33,558 bases of DNA. Source: Staphylococcus pseudintermedius. Lineage in GTDB: Bacteria > Bacillota > Bacilli > Staphylococcales > Staphylococcaceae. The stretch is taken from assembly GCF_001792775.2 (NCBI RefSeq), contig NZ_MLGE02000022.1, positions 1 through 33,558 of the forward strand, read 5' to 3'. Under the pieces are notes generated by a model. That model had not been told where the DNA came from and ran no database searches. It was given only the letters and a program-made list of their open reading frames with translations. How positions within the stretch are numbered: the stretch's first letter is position 1; every line of letters begins with the position of its first letter. The position numbers and the translations under genes were made by a program. Positions 25,726 to 33,558 of this stretch are shown here, piece by piece.

Positions 25726-27258
25726 ATGTCTAGTCATATTCAGATTTTTGATACTACACTACGCGATGGCGAACAAACACCAGGCGTCAGCTTTTCCTTT
25801 GAAGAACGATTAAAACTGGCCGAACAACTCGAAAAATGGGGTGTCGATGTTATTGAGGCTGGCTTTCCCGCTTCAAGTCAAGGCAGCTTTGATTCTGTAC
25901 AAGCAATCGCTCGAACGTTAAAACATACCACTGTTACAGGTTTAGCACGTTGCTTAAAGTCTGATATCGATGCCGTATACGAAGCGACAAAAGATGCCGT
26001 TTCCCCTTCTATCCATGTCTTTATTGCAACGAGCCCTATTCACTTAGAGTCAAAGCTTCATATGACGGAAGCTGAAGTGCTCGAAGCGATAACGACACAT
26101 GTGAGTTATGCAAAAGAACGTTTTGATATCGTTCAATTTTCACCAGAGGATGCGACACGGACACCGTTGCCATTCTTAATCCAAAGTGTACAAACTGCAG
26201 TAGATGCAGGGGCAACTGTTATCAATATTCCTGATACGGTGGGCTATACGTATCCAACTGAATATGGCAACATTTTCAAAGCACTCACAGAAAAAATCAA
26301 GTCGGAAGTCCCAATTACGTACAGTGCCCATTGTCATGATGACCTTGGCTTAGCTGTAGCAAATAGCATGGCTGCCATCGAAAATGGTGCGACACGTATT
26401 GAAGGAACGGTCAATGGGATTGGTGAACGTGCCGGAAATACTGCACTTGAAGAGGTCGTATTAGGTTTATACGTCCGTCAAGATCATTATCAAATTCAAA
26501 CGCAAATTCAACTCGAATTGACGAAGCAAACTTCTGATATGGTCGCACGCTATGCTGGATTGAGAGTACCACGTAATAAAGCGATTGTCGGGAAAAATGC
26601 GTTTAGTCATGAGTCTGGTATACATCAAGATGGTTTCTTGAAAAACCCGGAAACGTACGAAATTATGACCCCAAAACTCGTTGGTGTGAAAAAAACGGAA
26701 CTGCCACTGGGAAAATTATCAGGTAAACATGCGTTCCAGGATAAATTGAAACAACTCGGATATGACATTGATTTAGAAGAGCAAAAAGTATTGTTTAAAG
26801 CGTTTAAAGGGATTGCCGACAAGAAAAAACACGTCACTGATCAAGATATTCACGCATTGATTCAAAATAGTGAGCATGATAAACATGTCGCCTACCATCT
26901 TGAAACACTACAGCTTCAATTTGTATCGAATGGCCTTCAAAGTGCTGTTGTGGTCGTTCGCGATAATGATGATCAACATTATCAAGATTCTAGTATTGGT
27001 ACCGGCTCCATTGTTGCGATTTATAATGCGGTCGATCGTATTTTCAATGTCGAATCTGTACTGTTAGATTATCGTATTGATGCCGTGTCTGAAGGCCGCG
27101 ATGCACAAGCTGAAGTTCATGTACAAGTAGAAGTCAATGGCCAAGAATATGTAGGTGTTGGTTTTGACCACGATATTTTATATGCCTCATGCAAAGCCTA
27201 TGTTGAAGCGATAAGTAAATCGGTGCAATCCATTCAAAAAGAAGGTGTCGCACAATGA
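25726..27258 (+). CDS. leuA: 2-isopropylmalate synthase
   Basis: LeuA condenses 2-ketoisovalerate with acetyl-CoA to start leucine synthesis and is feedback-inhibited by leucine. From the ATG at 25726 ([10 protein letters not shown]) it has 510 aa. AAGGAG lies 9 nt upstream; the earlier ATG at 25720 is too close to it. The TIM-barrel shows [11 protein letters not shown] and metal ligands in SAHCHDDLG. Signature [14 protein letters not shown] is followed by the [10 protein letters not shown] subdomain and the C-terminal allosteric domain (about 385-510). It overlaps leuB by 4 nt. Confidence 0.97.
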   Translation: MSSHIQIFDTTLRDGEQTPGVSFSFEERLKLAEQLEKWGVDVIEAGFPASSQGSFDSVQAIARTLKHTTVTGLARCLKSDIDAVYEATKDAVSPSIHVFIATSPIHLESKLHMTEAEVLEAITTHVSYAKERFDIVQFSPEDATRTPLPFLIQSVQTAVDAGATVINIPDTVGYTYPTEYGNIFKALTEKIKSEVPITYSAHCHDDLGLAVANSMAAIENGATRIEGTVNGIGERAGNTALEEVVLGLYVRQDHYQIQTQIQLELTKQTSDMVARYAGLRVPRNKAIVGKNAFSHESGIHQDGFLKNPETYEIMTPKLVGVKKTELPLGKLSGKHAFQDKLKQLGYDIDLEEQKVLFKAFKGIADKKKHVTDQDIHALIQNSEHDKHVAYHLETLQLQFVSNGLQSAVVVVRDNDDQHYQDSSIGTGSIVAIYNAVDRIFNVESVLLDYRIDAVSEGRDAQAEVHVQVEVNGQEYVGVGFDHDILYASCKAYVEAISKSVQSIQKEGVAQ

Positions 27259-28304
27259 CTTTTAAAATTGTAGCTTTACCTGGCGATGGCATTGGACCAG
27301 AAATTATGTCAGGTACATTGGATTGTTTGGACGCACTTGCATCTCAAGTTGATTTTGATTATACGGTGGACAGTTATGCGATGGGAGGTTGTGCCATTGA
27401 TCAATATGGCACGCCCCTACCTGATGCAACATTAGATGCTTGTCAACGTGCAGATGCTATTTTACTCGGTGCGATTGGTGGCCCTCAATGGACGAACCCA
27501 CAATGTCGTCCTGAACAAGGTTTACTGAATTTGCGAAAAGCATTGAATTTATATGCCAATATTCGACCTACACGTGTGACAACAGACATGGCGTATTTAT
27601 CACCGTTAAAGCAATCCATTGTCGAAAATACCGACCTTGTTATCGTTAGAGAGTTGACGAGTGGCATCTACTTTGGCGAGCCACGCTACCTGAAAGACGA
27701 TGAAGCACGTGATTCAATGACTTATACGAAAGAGGAAATTATACGCATTGCGCATGTCGGTTTTCAATTGGCTCAATCACGTCGCCAAAAGCTCACATCT
27801 GTTGATAAAGAAAATGTACTTGCCAGCAGTCAATTGTGGCGTCGTACTGTTAATGAAGTCGCTGAACAATATCCTGACGTTACGGTCGAACATTTACTTG
27901 TTGATGCATGTAGTATGCATTTAATCAAACGACCTGCTGATTTTGATGTTATCATCACTGAAAATTTATTTGGCGATATTCTAAGTGATGAAGCGTCGAT
28001 GCTACCTGGTTCACTAGGACTCTCCCCTTCCGCAAGTTTTAGTGAAGGTGGACCAAAATTATACGAACCGATTCATGGCTCAGCACCTGACATCGCCGGT
28101 CAAAATAAAGCCAATCCGTTTGGCATGTTGTTGTCACTCGCTATGTGTTTACGAGAATCAGCTGAACGAGATGATATGGCAACAATTATTGAAACAACGG
28201 TCGATACATTAATAGCTAAAGGGATCACAACAGCTGATCTTGGGGGGCAATACGGCACTACGGACATTTTCAAACATTTTAAAGCATTCATTAAGGGGGC
28301 ATAA
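27255..28304 (+). CDS. leuB: 3-isopropylmalate dehydrogenase
   Basis: LeuB oxidatively decarboxylates 3-isopropylmalate with NAD+. The 349-aa protein shows GDGIGPEI at the N-terminus, substrate-binding [13 protein letters not shown], the metal-site region [16 protein letters not shown], and NAD-binding [18 protein letters not shown]. The length is normal. The ATGA overlap with leuA couples their translation. Confidence 0.97.
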   Translation: MTFKIVALPGDGIGPEIMSGTLDCLDALASQVDFDYTVDSYAMGGCAIDQYGTPLPDATLDACQRADAILLGAIGGPQWTNPQCRPEQGLLNLRKALNLYANIRPTRVTTDMAYLSPLKQSIVENTDLVIVRELTSGIYFGEPRYLKDDEARDSMTYTKEEIIRIAHVGFQLAQSRRQKLTSVDKENVLASSQLWRRTVNEVAEQYPDVTVEHLLVDACSMHLIKRPADFDVIITENLFGDILSDEASMLPGSLGLSPSASFSEGGPKLYEPIHGSAPDIAGQNKANPFGMLLSLAMCLRESAERDDMATIIETTVDTLIAKGITTADLGGQYGTTDIFKHFKAFIKGA

Positions 28305-28307
28305 CGA

Positions 28308-29681
28308 ATGGGGCGTACACTTTTCGATAAAATTTGGGACCAACATACGATTACCGGGCAACAAGGTGAACCGCAATTGTTATACATTGATTTGCATTTG
28401 ATACATGAGGTGACGTCACCGCAAGCATTTGAAGGGCTCAGAATGCAAAAACGAACTTTACGAAGACCTGATTTAACGTTTGGCACATTAGATCACAATG
28501 TACCAACGGTCGATATTTTCAACATTAAAGATGATATCGCAAACAAGCAAATTCAAGCGTTACAACAAAACTGTAAAGACTTTAACGTCACATTGTTTGA
28601 TATGGGCTCTGATGAACAAGGTATCGTACATATGGTCGGACCTGAAATGGGGTTAACGCAACCGGGTAAAACGATTGTTTGTGGCGACTCCCATACTGCA
28701 ACACACGGCGCATTCGGTGCGATTGCGTTCGGTATCGGGACGAGTGAAGTTGAGCATGTATTTGCTACACAAACGCTATGGCAAACGAAACCGAAAAATT
28801 TAAAAATTAACGTAACCGGGCAACTTCCTAAAGGTGTTTATGCGAAAGACATTATTTTGCATTTAATCAATCAACACGGCGTTGACTTTGGTACAGGTTA
28901 TGCACTGGAATTTGCTGGAGAAACGATTCGCAATTTGTCGATGGAGGGTCGTATGACAATTTGTAATATGGCGATTGAAGCAGGTGCAAAATACGGACTG
29001 ATTCAACCAGATAACACGACTTTTGCATACCTTGAAGGACGTCGTTACGCACAAAACATTGAGGACAAACTTGATGATTGGCGTAAACTATACAGTGATG
29101 ACGACGCGCAATTCGATAAAATCATTGAATTAGATGTGACAGCATTAGAACCACAAGTCACTTGGGGCACGAGTCCTGAAATGGGTGTCAGCTTTAGTAC
29201 ACCATTCCCAGAGATTCAAAATGTCAATGACGAACGTGCGTATCAATATATGGGCTTAAAACCAGGTCAACTTGCGACAGATATTCCGTTAGGCTATGTG
29301 TTCCTCGGTTCATGTACGAATGCACGTATTTCCGATTTAGTTGAAGCCAGTCACATCGTCAAAGGTAATCAAGTACACGAAAACATTACAGCGATTGTCG
29401 TACCTGGCTCACGTCAAGTAAAGAAAGAGGCTGAAGCCATGGGCCTAGATACAATTTTTAAAGATGCTGGTTTTGAATGGAGAGAACCTGGATGCAGCAT
29501 GTGTCTCGGTATGAACCCCGACCAAGTGCCAGCTGGTGTCCACTGTGCGTCAACGAGTAACCGTAACTTCGAAGGCCGTCAAGGTAAAGGTGCAAGAACA
29601 CATCTGGTATCCCCTGCTATGGCTGCAGCTGCGGCAATTCACGGACGCTTTGTCGATGTGAGAAAGGTGGTTGAAGCGTGA
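28308..29681 (+). CDS. leuC: Isopropylmalate isomerase, large subunit
   Basis: LeuC, with LeuD, forms the aconitase-type enzyme that interconverts 2- and 3-isopropylmalate. The 457-aa protein carries the three [4Fe-4S] cysteines in [11 protein letters not shown] and [14 protein letters not shown]. The conserved [20 protein letters not shown] and [17 protein letters not shown] are present. It starts 3 nt after leuB, with GGGGGCA as a weak ribosome binding site, and its stop overlaps the leuD start. Confidence 0.97.
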   Translation: MGRTLFDKIWDQHTITGQQGEPQLLYIDLHLIHEVTSPQAFEGLRMQKRTLRRPDLTFGTLDHNVPTVDIFNIKDDIANKQIQALQQNCKDFNVTLFDMGSDEQGIVHMVGPEMGLTQPGKTIVCGDSHTATHGAFGAIAFGIGTSEVEHVFATQTLWQTKPKNLKINVTGQLPKGVYAKDIILHLINQHGVDFGTGYALEFAGETIRNLSMEGRMTICNMAIEAGAKYGLIQPDNTTFAYLEGRRYAQNIEDKLDDWRKLYSDDDAQFDKIIELDVTALEPQVTWGTSPEMGVSFSTPFPEIQNVNDERAYQYMGLKPGQLATDIPLGYVFLGSCTNARISDLVEASHIVKGNQVHENITAIVVPGSRQVKKEAEAMGLDTIFKDAGFEWREPGCSMCLGMNPDQVPAGVHCASTSNRNFEGRQGKGARTHLVSPAMAAAAAIHGRFVDVRKVVEA

Positions 29682-30253
29682 TGGAAATTAAAGCAATTAC
29701 ACAATATTCGGGCAAAACGGTCCCATTATTTCATGACAATATTGATACCGATCAAATCATTCCGAAAGTCCATTTAAAGCGGATATCTAAAACAGGTTAC
29801 GGCCCTTTTCTCTTTGATGAATGGCGTTATTTAGAAGACGGTTCAGATAATCCTAATTTCGTCTTAAATCAACCTGAATATGAAGGGGCATCCATTTTAA
29901 TTACCGGTGACAATTTCGGTTGTGGTTCGAGTCGTGAGCATGCCGCATGGGCGTTAAAAGATTTCGGTTTTCAAGTGATTATTGCGGAAAGTTTCAGTGA
30001 CATTTTTTATATGAACTGTACGAAAAATGCACTGTTGCCGATTCGACTTGACCGTGCATCACGAGAAGCGATTGCGCGTTATCCTGAAATCACAATTGAC
30101 TTGCCACAACAAATCATCCAAACACCCGAGCAAAATTATCACTTTGACATTGATGAAACGTGGAAAGAAAAACTTGTGAATGGCTTAGATGATATTGCTA
30201 TCACATTAAAATATGAAGCATTAATCAAAGACTATGAACTAAAACATACTTAA
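29681..30253 (+). CDS. leuD: Isopropylmalate isomerase, small subunit
   Basis: This 190-aa swivel subunit of the LeuCD enzyme shows DTDQIIPK near the N-terminus and the family loop [17 protein letters not shown]. The ATG at 29681 shares one base with the leuC stop (TGATG), a re-initiation overlap, and AAAGGTGG lies upstream. A GTG at 29678 is possible but less likely. Confidence 0.96.
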   Translation: MEIKAITQYSGKTVPLFHDNIDTDQIIPKVHLKRISKTGYGPFLFDEWRYLEDGSDNPNFVLNQPEYEGASILITGDNFGCGSSREHAAWALKDFGFQVIIAESFSDIFYMNCTKNALLPIRLDRASREAIARYPEITIDLPQQIIQTPEQNYHFDIDETWKEKLVNGLDDIAITLKYEALIKDYELKHT

Positions 30254-30265
30254 GGAGTGGGAACA

Positions 30266-31534
30266 ATGTCTGTAAAAACTACACCTGTTCAAGCCCAAGA
30301 TGTTGAAGATGCATTTTTACGTCTCAACACAATTGTTAAAGAAACACCATTGGAAAAGGATCATTATTTATCGCTCAAATATGATTGTAATGTATATTTA
30401 AAGCGCGAAGATCTTCAATGGGTGCGTTCATTTAAACTACGTGGCGCTTACAATGCCATTGCTGTATTACCAGAAGAAAAGAGAAACCAAGGTATCACAT
30501 GTGCAAGTGCCGGAAACCATGCGCAAGGTGTCGCGTTTACAGCCAAATACCTCAACTTACATGCGGTTATCTTCATGCCTGTGACAACACCAAAACAAAA
30601 AGTCAATCAAGTTCAATTTTTCGGTGGTGACAACGTTGAAATTAAACTAGAGGGCGATACATTTGATGATTGCTTAAAGTCGGCGCTGAGTTATACTGAA
30701 CAACACGATATGACTTTCATTGATCCGTTTAATAATGTGCATACGATCGCTGGTCAAGGGACATTAGCAAAAGAAATGATCGAAGCGGCAAAAACGGACA
30801 ATATCACAATTGATTATGTGTTCGGCGCTATTGGTGGTGGCGGGCTTATGTCAGGTGTAGCGACTTATTTTAAAGCACATTCCCCTTCTACCAAACTGAT
30901 TGGTGTGGAACCATTAGGCGCGAGCAGTATGTATCAATCCGTACAAGCAGGCGAAGTGGTGACATTGGACAATATCGATAAATTTGTCGATGGCGCTTCT
31001 GTCGCACGTGTGGGTGAAATTACATTTAACATTTGTCGTAAAGCATTAGATGATTATGTGCAAATTGACGAAGGGGCTGTTTGTTCAACTATTTTAGACA
31101 TGTATTCGAAACAAGCCATCGTTGCAGAACCTGCCGGCGCATTAAGCGTCAGCGCCCTAGAACAATACCAAGATCAAATTAAAGGGAAAAATGTCGTCTG
31201 TATCGTTTCTGGAGGGAATAACGATATTAACCGAATGAAAGAAATTGAAGAACGTTCATTATTATACGAAGAAATGAAGCATTACTTTATTTTAAATTTC
31301 CCACAACGTCCAGGGGCACTCAGACAATTCGTGAATGATGTGCTTGGACCACACGATGATATTACCAAGTTCGAATATCTGAAGAAGTCTTCTCAAAATA
31401 CCGGAACTGTCATTATCGGCATTCAACTTCAAAATAGAGCAGACCTAGACACGCTCATTCGTAACGTCAATCAATTTGACCCTAAAAACATTTATATTAA
31501 CGAAAACAAAATGCTGTATTCGTTATTAATTTAA
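30266..31534 (+). CDS. ilvA: Threonine dehydratase (biosynthetic)
   Basis: IlvA is a PLP enzyme deaminating threonine to 2-ketobutyrate, the isoleucine precursor. From the ATG at 30266, 8 nt after AAGGAG, it has 422 aa. The PLP lysine is K57 in [11 protein letters not shown]; the phosphate-binding loop is GGGGLMSG and the serine-glycine turn SGGNND. A single C-terminal ACT-like regulatory domain (about 330-422, [18 protein letters not shown]) gives the short Gram-positive form. It ends the operon. Confidence 0.97.
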   Translation: MSVKTTPVQAQDVEDAFLRLNTIVKETPLEKDHYLSLKYDCNVYLKREDLQWVRSFKLRGAYNAIAVLPEEKRNQGITCASAGNHAQGVAFTAKYLNLHAVIFMPVTTPKQKVNQVQFFGGDNVEIKLEGDTFDDCLKSALSYTEQHDMTFIDPFNNVHTIAGQGTLAKEMIEAAKTDNITIDYVFGAIGGGGLMSGVATYFKAHSPSTKLIGVEPLGASSMYQSVQAGEVVTLDNIDKFVDGASVARVGEITFNICRKALDDYVQIDEGAVCSTILDMYSKQAIVAEPAGALSVSALEQYQDQIKGKNVVCIVSGGNNDINRMKEIEERSLLYEEMKHYFILNFPQRPGALRQFVNDVLGPHDDITKFEYLKKSSQNTGTVIIGIQLQNRADLDTLIRNVNQFDPKNIYINENKMLYSLLI

Positions 31535-31542
31535 GATGATTC

Positions 31543-31589
31543 AAAAGGAGCAAACTTGAGAGAACCAGCTCTCACATTTGCTCCTTTTT
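31543..31589. terminator. Terminator of the ilv-leu operon, bidirectional
   Basis: AAAAGGAGCAAA (31543-31554) pairs with TTTGCTCCTTTT (31577-31588), with an inner TGAGAG/CTCTCA stem. T runs follow on both strands, so it also serves the convergent MFS gene. Confidence 0.88.
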
Positions 31590-31603
31590 AAAATTTTGAG
31601 ATA

Positions 31604-32788
31604 TTAGTCAAATTGATACTTTCTCATAGCGATACTAAATCCAGTTAAGACGACGAGCATCAATATCGCATCAATCATAAAAACTTGTGCGGCATTATCA
31701 TTAAGGATAAACCCAAAAAAGCTCAGTGAAACAGGTATAATCGCTTGTGCAATAGATGAATTCAGCGAAAAGACGCGCCCTTTATATTCGTCCTCTACTG
31801 CCTTCTGTAAATAGACGCCATAAGGTGTATTAATAATTGGTAAACTTACACCAATCAACATATATGTCGCAATCAGAAAGATAAATGACGTCAAATTTTG
31901 ATGTGGGTACAATAAAAAGACGCCAAGTGAAAATAAAGTGACAATTTCAATCAAAATTCCAATCTTATAAAATAATGTGACCCCTCTTTTCACAGGATAA
32001 ATCGACATCACAAATGACACTAAAAATAGCGCAATCGTGTAACCTGATTCAATCATCCCAAACTGTGTCGATTTAAGATGCAACTGTTGTATCGCAATAA
32101 TCGGTACGCCAACAACTATGACATTGATTAAAAAGTTGTTTAACATCGCACAAACGAGAAATGTCATAATTTCTTTTTTCTTTACTAAGTATTGCACACC
32201 TTCTTTAAAAGAGTGCACGAACTGACTTTTCATTTGTTGGTGATTAATAATTGGTAATGATTGTATAAGAATAATCGAAATCGCTTCAGTAAGCATATTC
32301 ATCATCCCGATGACTTGCAGCGGTATAAATGCAATGACAATGCCCCCAATGATTGGAGAAACAAAGCTTGTCAATGTCGACACCGTTTGTCTAATCGATA
32401 TCACACGCTCTAAATTGTCTGTCACGATACGTTGTAAGTTTTTCTGAATAATGACAGAGTTTATCCCATCAGGAACCGTTAATAAGAGACCTAAACAAAT
32501 AATCATATATACATTGTCATCGTATAACAAAGAAAAAATGATCAGTGCAGCCACACTTGATAATTGAGAGTACAAAATTAACCGTTTATTGTTGACTGAG
32601 TCTATAAATACACCACTAATTGGCGTAGAAAGTATGGTTGTGATCACAATCAAAGTTAAATAAATACTGTACAAATAACTATTTTCTGTGTTTTTCAAAA
32701 TATGGAAGGCACAAGCGAAACTGAAGACACTTGAACCAATGGTAGAAATAAAACCAAAGATGATTAATTTTTAAGCATTACGTGTCAA
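31604..32788 (-). pseudogene. MFS efflux transporter with stop at codon 6
   Basis: This is a 12-helix major facilitator protein resembling the macrolide/enterobactin exporter type (MefA/EntS-like). The long open frame covers 31604-32698 (364 aa) but begins inside the first helix at a TTG with no ribosome binding site. Upstream in the same frame, the bases from 32770 encode KLIIFGFISTIGSSVFSFAC, a typical first helix. Further up lies TTG at 32788-32786, 7-8 nt from GGAGGTG. Reading from that TTG gives M-T-R-N-A and then TAA (32773-32771) before the helix. One nonsense codon therefore separates a well-placed start from the rest; the intact protein would have about 394 aa. Restart downstream is possible but would lack helix 1. 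Substrate unknown. Confidence 0.7.
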
Positions 32789-33126
32789 AGTGTGACACCT
32801 CCAAACTTTATATTCTTGATGCCTGTGCGAATCGTGTAATGGAGGTTATTTAGTACAATGGAATAGTAGTTTAAATTTTCTTAATATTGCGCCAACTGAT
32901 ATCTGTATTATATTTTATTTTATAAGATCGCACAAGTATCAGTTAGGTTGAAGTTGAAAACATGTCATAGTGACAGGTTTTGCGCTCTAAGAAGATATTG
33001 TAAACAATCGTTACACACTGAGAGGATGACGGGAATATAGGCAATAGATGAACAAAGGTATTGATTGAGGGGGATCACATTTCATCTCTATGTGTGATGC
33101 GGATGACAGGAACCCTTTACGGTATT
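32789..33126. other. Intergenic stretch between the MFS gene and the rRNA operon
   Basis: No gene is seen. A weak 8-bp inverted repeat (AACTGATA 32894-32901, TATCAGTT 32937-32944) and a 6-bp one near 33075-33100 (ATCACA/TGTGAT) are present. There is no tRNA after the 5S gene. Confidence 0.5.
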
Positions 33127-33166
33127 TAAAAAGCCCCGAAACAATAATGATTGCTTCGAAGCTTTT
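33127..33166 (-). terminator. rRNA operon terminator
   Basis: AAGCCCCGAAACAAT (33130-33144) pairs with ATTGCTTCGAAGCTT (near 33149-33164), using several wobble pairs. On the minus strand it is followed by TTTTTAAAT. It lies just after the 5S gene. Confidence 0.85.
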
Positions 33167-33172
33167 GAAATA

Positions 33173-33287
33173 ACCTGGCACCGTCCTACTCTCGCGGAAC
33201 GTAAATCCGACTACCATCGGCGCTAAAGAGCTTAACTTCTGTGTTCGGCATGGGAACAGGTGTGACCTCTTTGCCATTGGCACCAGA
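33173..33287 (-). rRNA. rrf: 5S ribosomal RNA
   Basis: On the minus strand the segment begins TCTGGTGCC and ends GGTGCCAGG, with the ends complementary (helix I). It contains the conserved GAGGTCACACCTGTTCCCAT and GCCGAACACAGAAGTTAAGC. At about 115 nt it matches staphylococcal 5S in length and sequence as I recall it. The 23S-5S spacer of about 80 nt holds no tRNA. Confidence 0.96.
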
Positions 33288-33367
33288 TTAAGTTGTTGAA
33301 TGTTATACATTCAAAACTAGATAGTAAGTATATTTATCACAAGCATTACCTTATGAACAATTATGTT

Positions 33368-33558
33368 GATTAAGTCTTCGATCGATTAGTATTCGTCAGC
33401 TCCACGTATCGCTACGCTTCCACCTCGAACCTATTCACCTCATCGTCTTTGAGGGATCTTATAACCGAAGTTGGGAAATCTCATCTCGAGGGGGGCTTCA
33501 TGCTTAGATGCTTTCAGCACTTATCCCGTCCATACATAGCTACCCAGCTATGCCGTTG
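33368..33558 (-). rRNA. rrl: 23S ribosomal RNA, 3' end (partial)
   Basis: The minus strand from the window edge reads CAACGGCATAGCTGGGTAGC, later GGACGGGATAAGTGCTGAAA, and ends CTAATCGATCGAAGACTTAA, the last 190 or so bases of a Gram-positive 23S rRNA. The rest of the gene lies beyond the window. Confidence 0.96.

Noticed and set aside
32894..32944. AACTGATA/TATCAGTT inverted repeat as insertion-sequence ends
   Set aside because: Only 8 bp arms 35 nt apart, with no transposase or target duplication; chance is likely in AT-rich DNA.
33011..33310. 99-codon frame over the 5S gene
   Set aside because: It reads across the 5S rRNA and its terminator, on the same strand; this is an RNA gene.

Overview
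The window is a low-GC Firmicute chromosome segment from Staphylococcus, most likely the S. intermedius group (S. pseudintermedius, S. delphini or relatives). The best clue is the agrD product: its autoinducing peptide would be KYPTSTGFF, with serine where most staphylococci have the ring cysteine. As I recall, this is one of the alleles known from that group. The order agr, scr, rex, ABC-F, MutS-like, tsaD-rimI-tsaB-tsaE, ilv-leu, rRNA matches the S. aureus backbone.

Layout. Positions 66-3603 hold the agr quorum-sensing locus: RNAIII with the delta-lysin gene on the minus strand, the P2/P3 intergenic region with AgrA repeats, then agrB, agrD, agrC and agrA. agrC appears broken by a one-base loss in a T tract near 1777-1782, so the strain is probably agr-defective or phase-varied. 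Positions 3663-7098 hold the sucrose operon scrR-scrB-scrK on the minus strand. Positions 7099-8091 are a decayed intergenic stretch with a membrane-protein remnant. Positions 8092-11781 hold a very AT-rich island of two divergent gene pairs: a cyclodipeptide synthase and a cytochrome P450 leftward, and a MarR regulator and an MFS exporter rightward. This is the yvmC-cypX / yvmB-yvmA arrangement that makes and exports pulcherriminic acid in Bacillus. It is the most notable accessory system here.

Positions 11824-20188 are core genes: Rex with a Rex box, a duplicated-ATPase ABC-F protein, a membrane-anchored MutS-like ATPase, and the t6A tRNA-modification operon tsaE-tsaB-rimI-tsaD. A dense cluster of nine DnaA-box-like 9-mers lies between the ABC-F and MutS-like genes (14754-14914). 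A relic of an IS110-family transposase sits at 17205-17393.

Positions 20318-31589 are the branched-chain amino acid operon ilvD-ilvB-ilvN-ilvC-leuA-leuB-leuC-leuD-ilvA. Before it lies a roughly 350-nt leader with a promoter, two CodY-like boxes, a 27-codon leader peptide containing Ile-Ile-Ile-Leu-Leu-Leu, and an intrinsic terminator. Positions 31604-32788 hold an MFS exporter gene with a stop codon at codon 6. The window ends in the 3' end of an rRNA operon on the minus strand (23S partial, 5S, terminator).

How they work together: Rex (NADH/NAD+), CodY (BCAA/GTP) and agr (cell density) are the main regulatory inputs. The leucine made by ilv-leu is also the presumed building block of the cyclodipeptide made by the island. 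All identifications come from reading the sequence and from remembered family knowledge; no database search was run.
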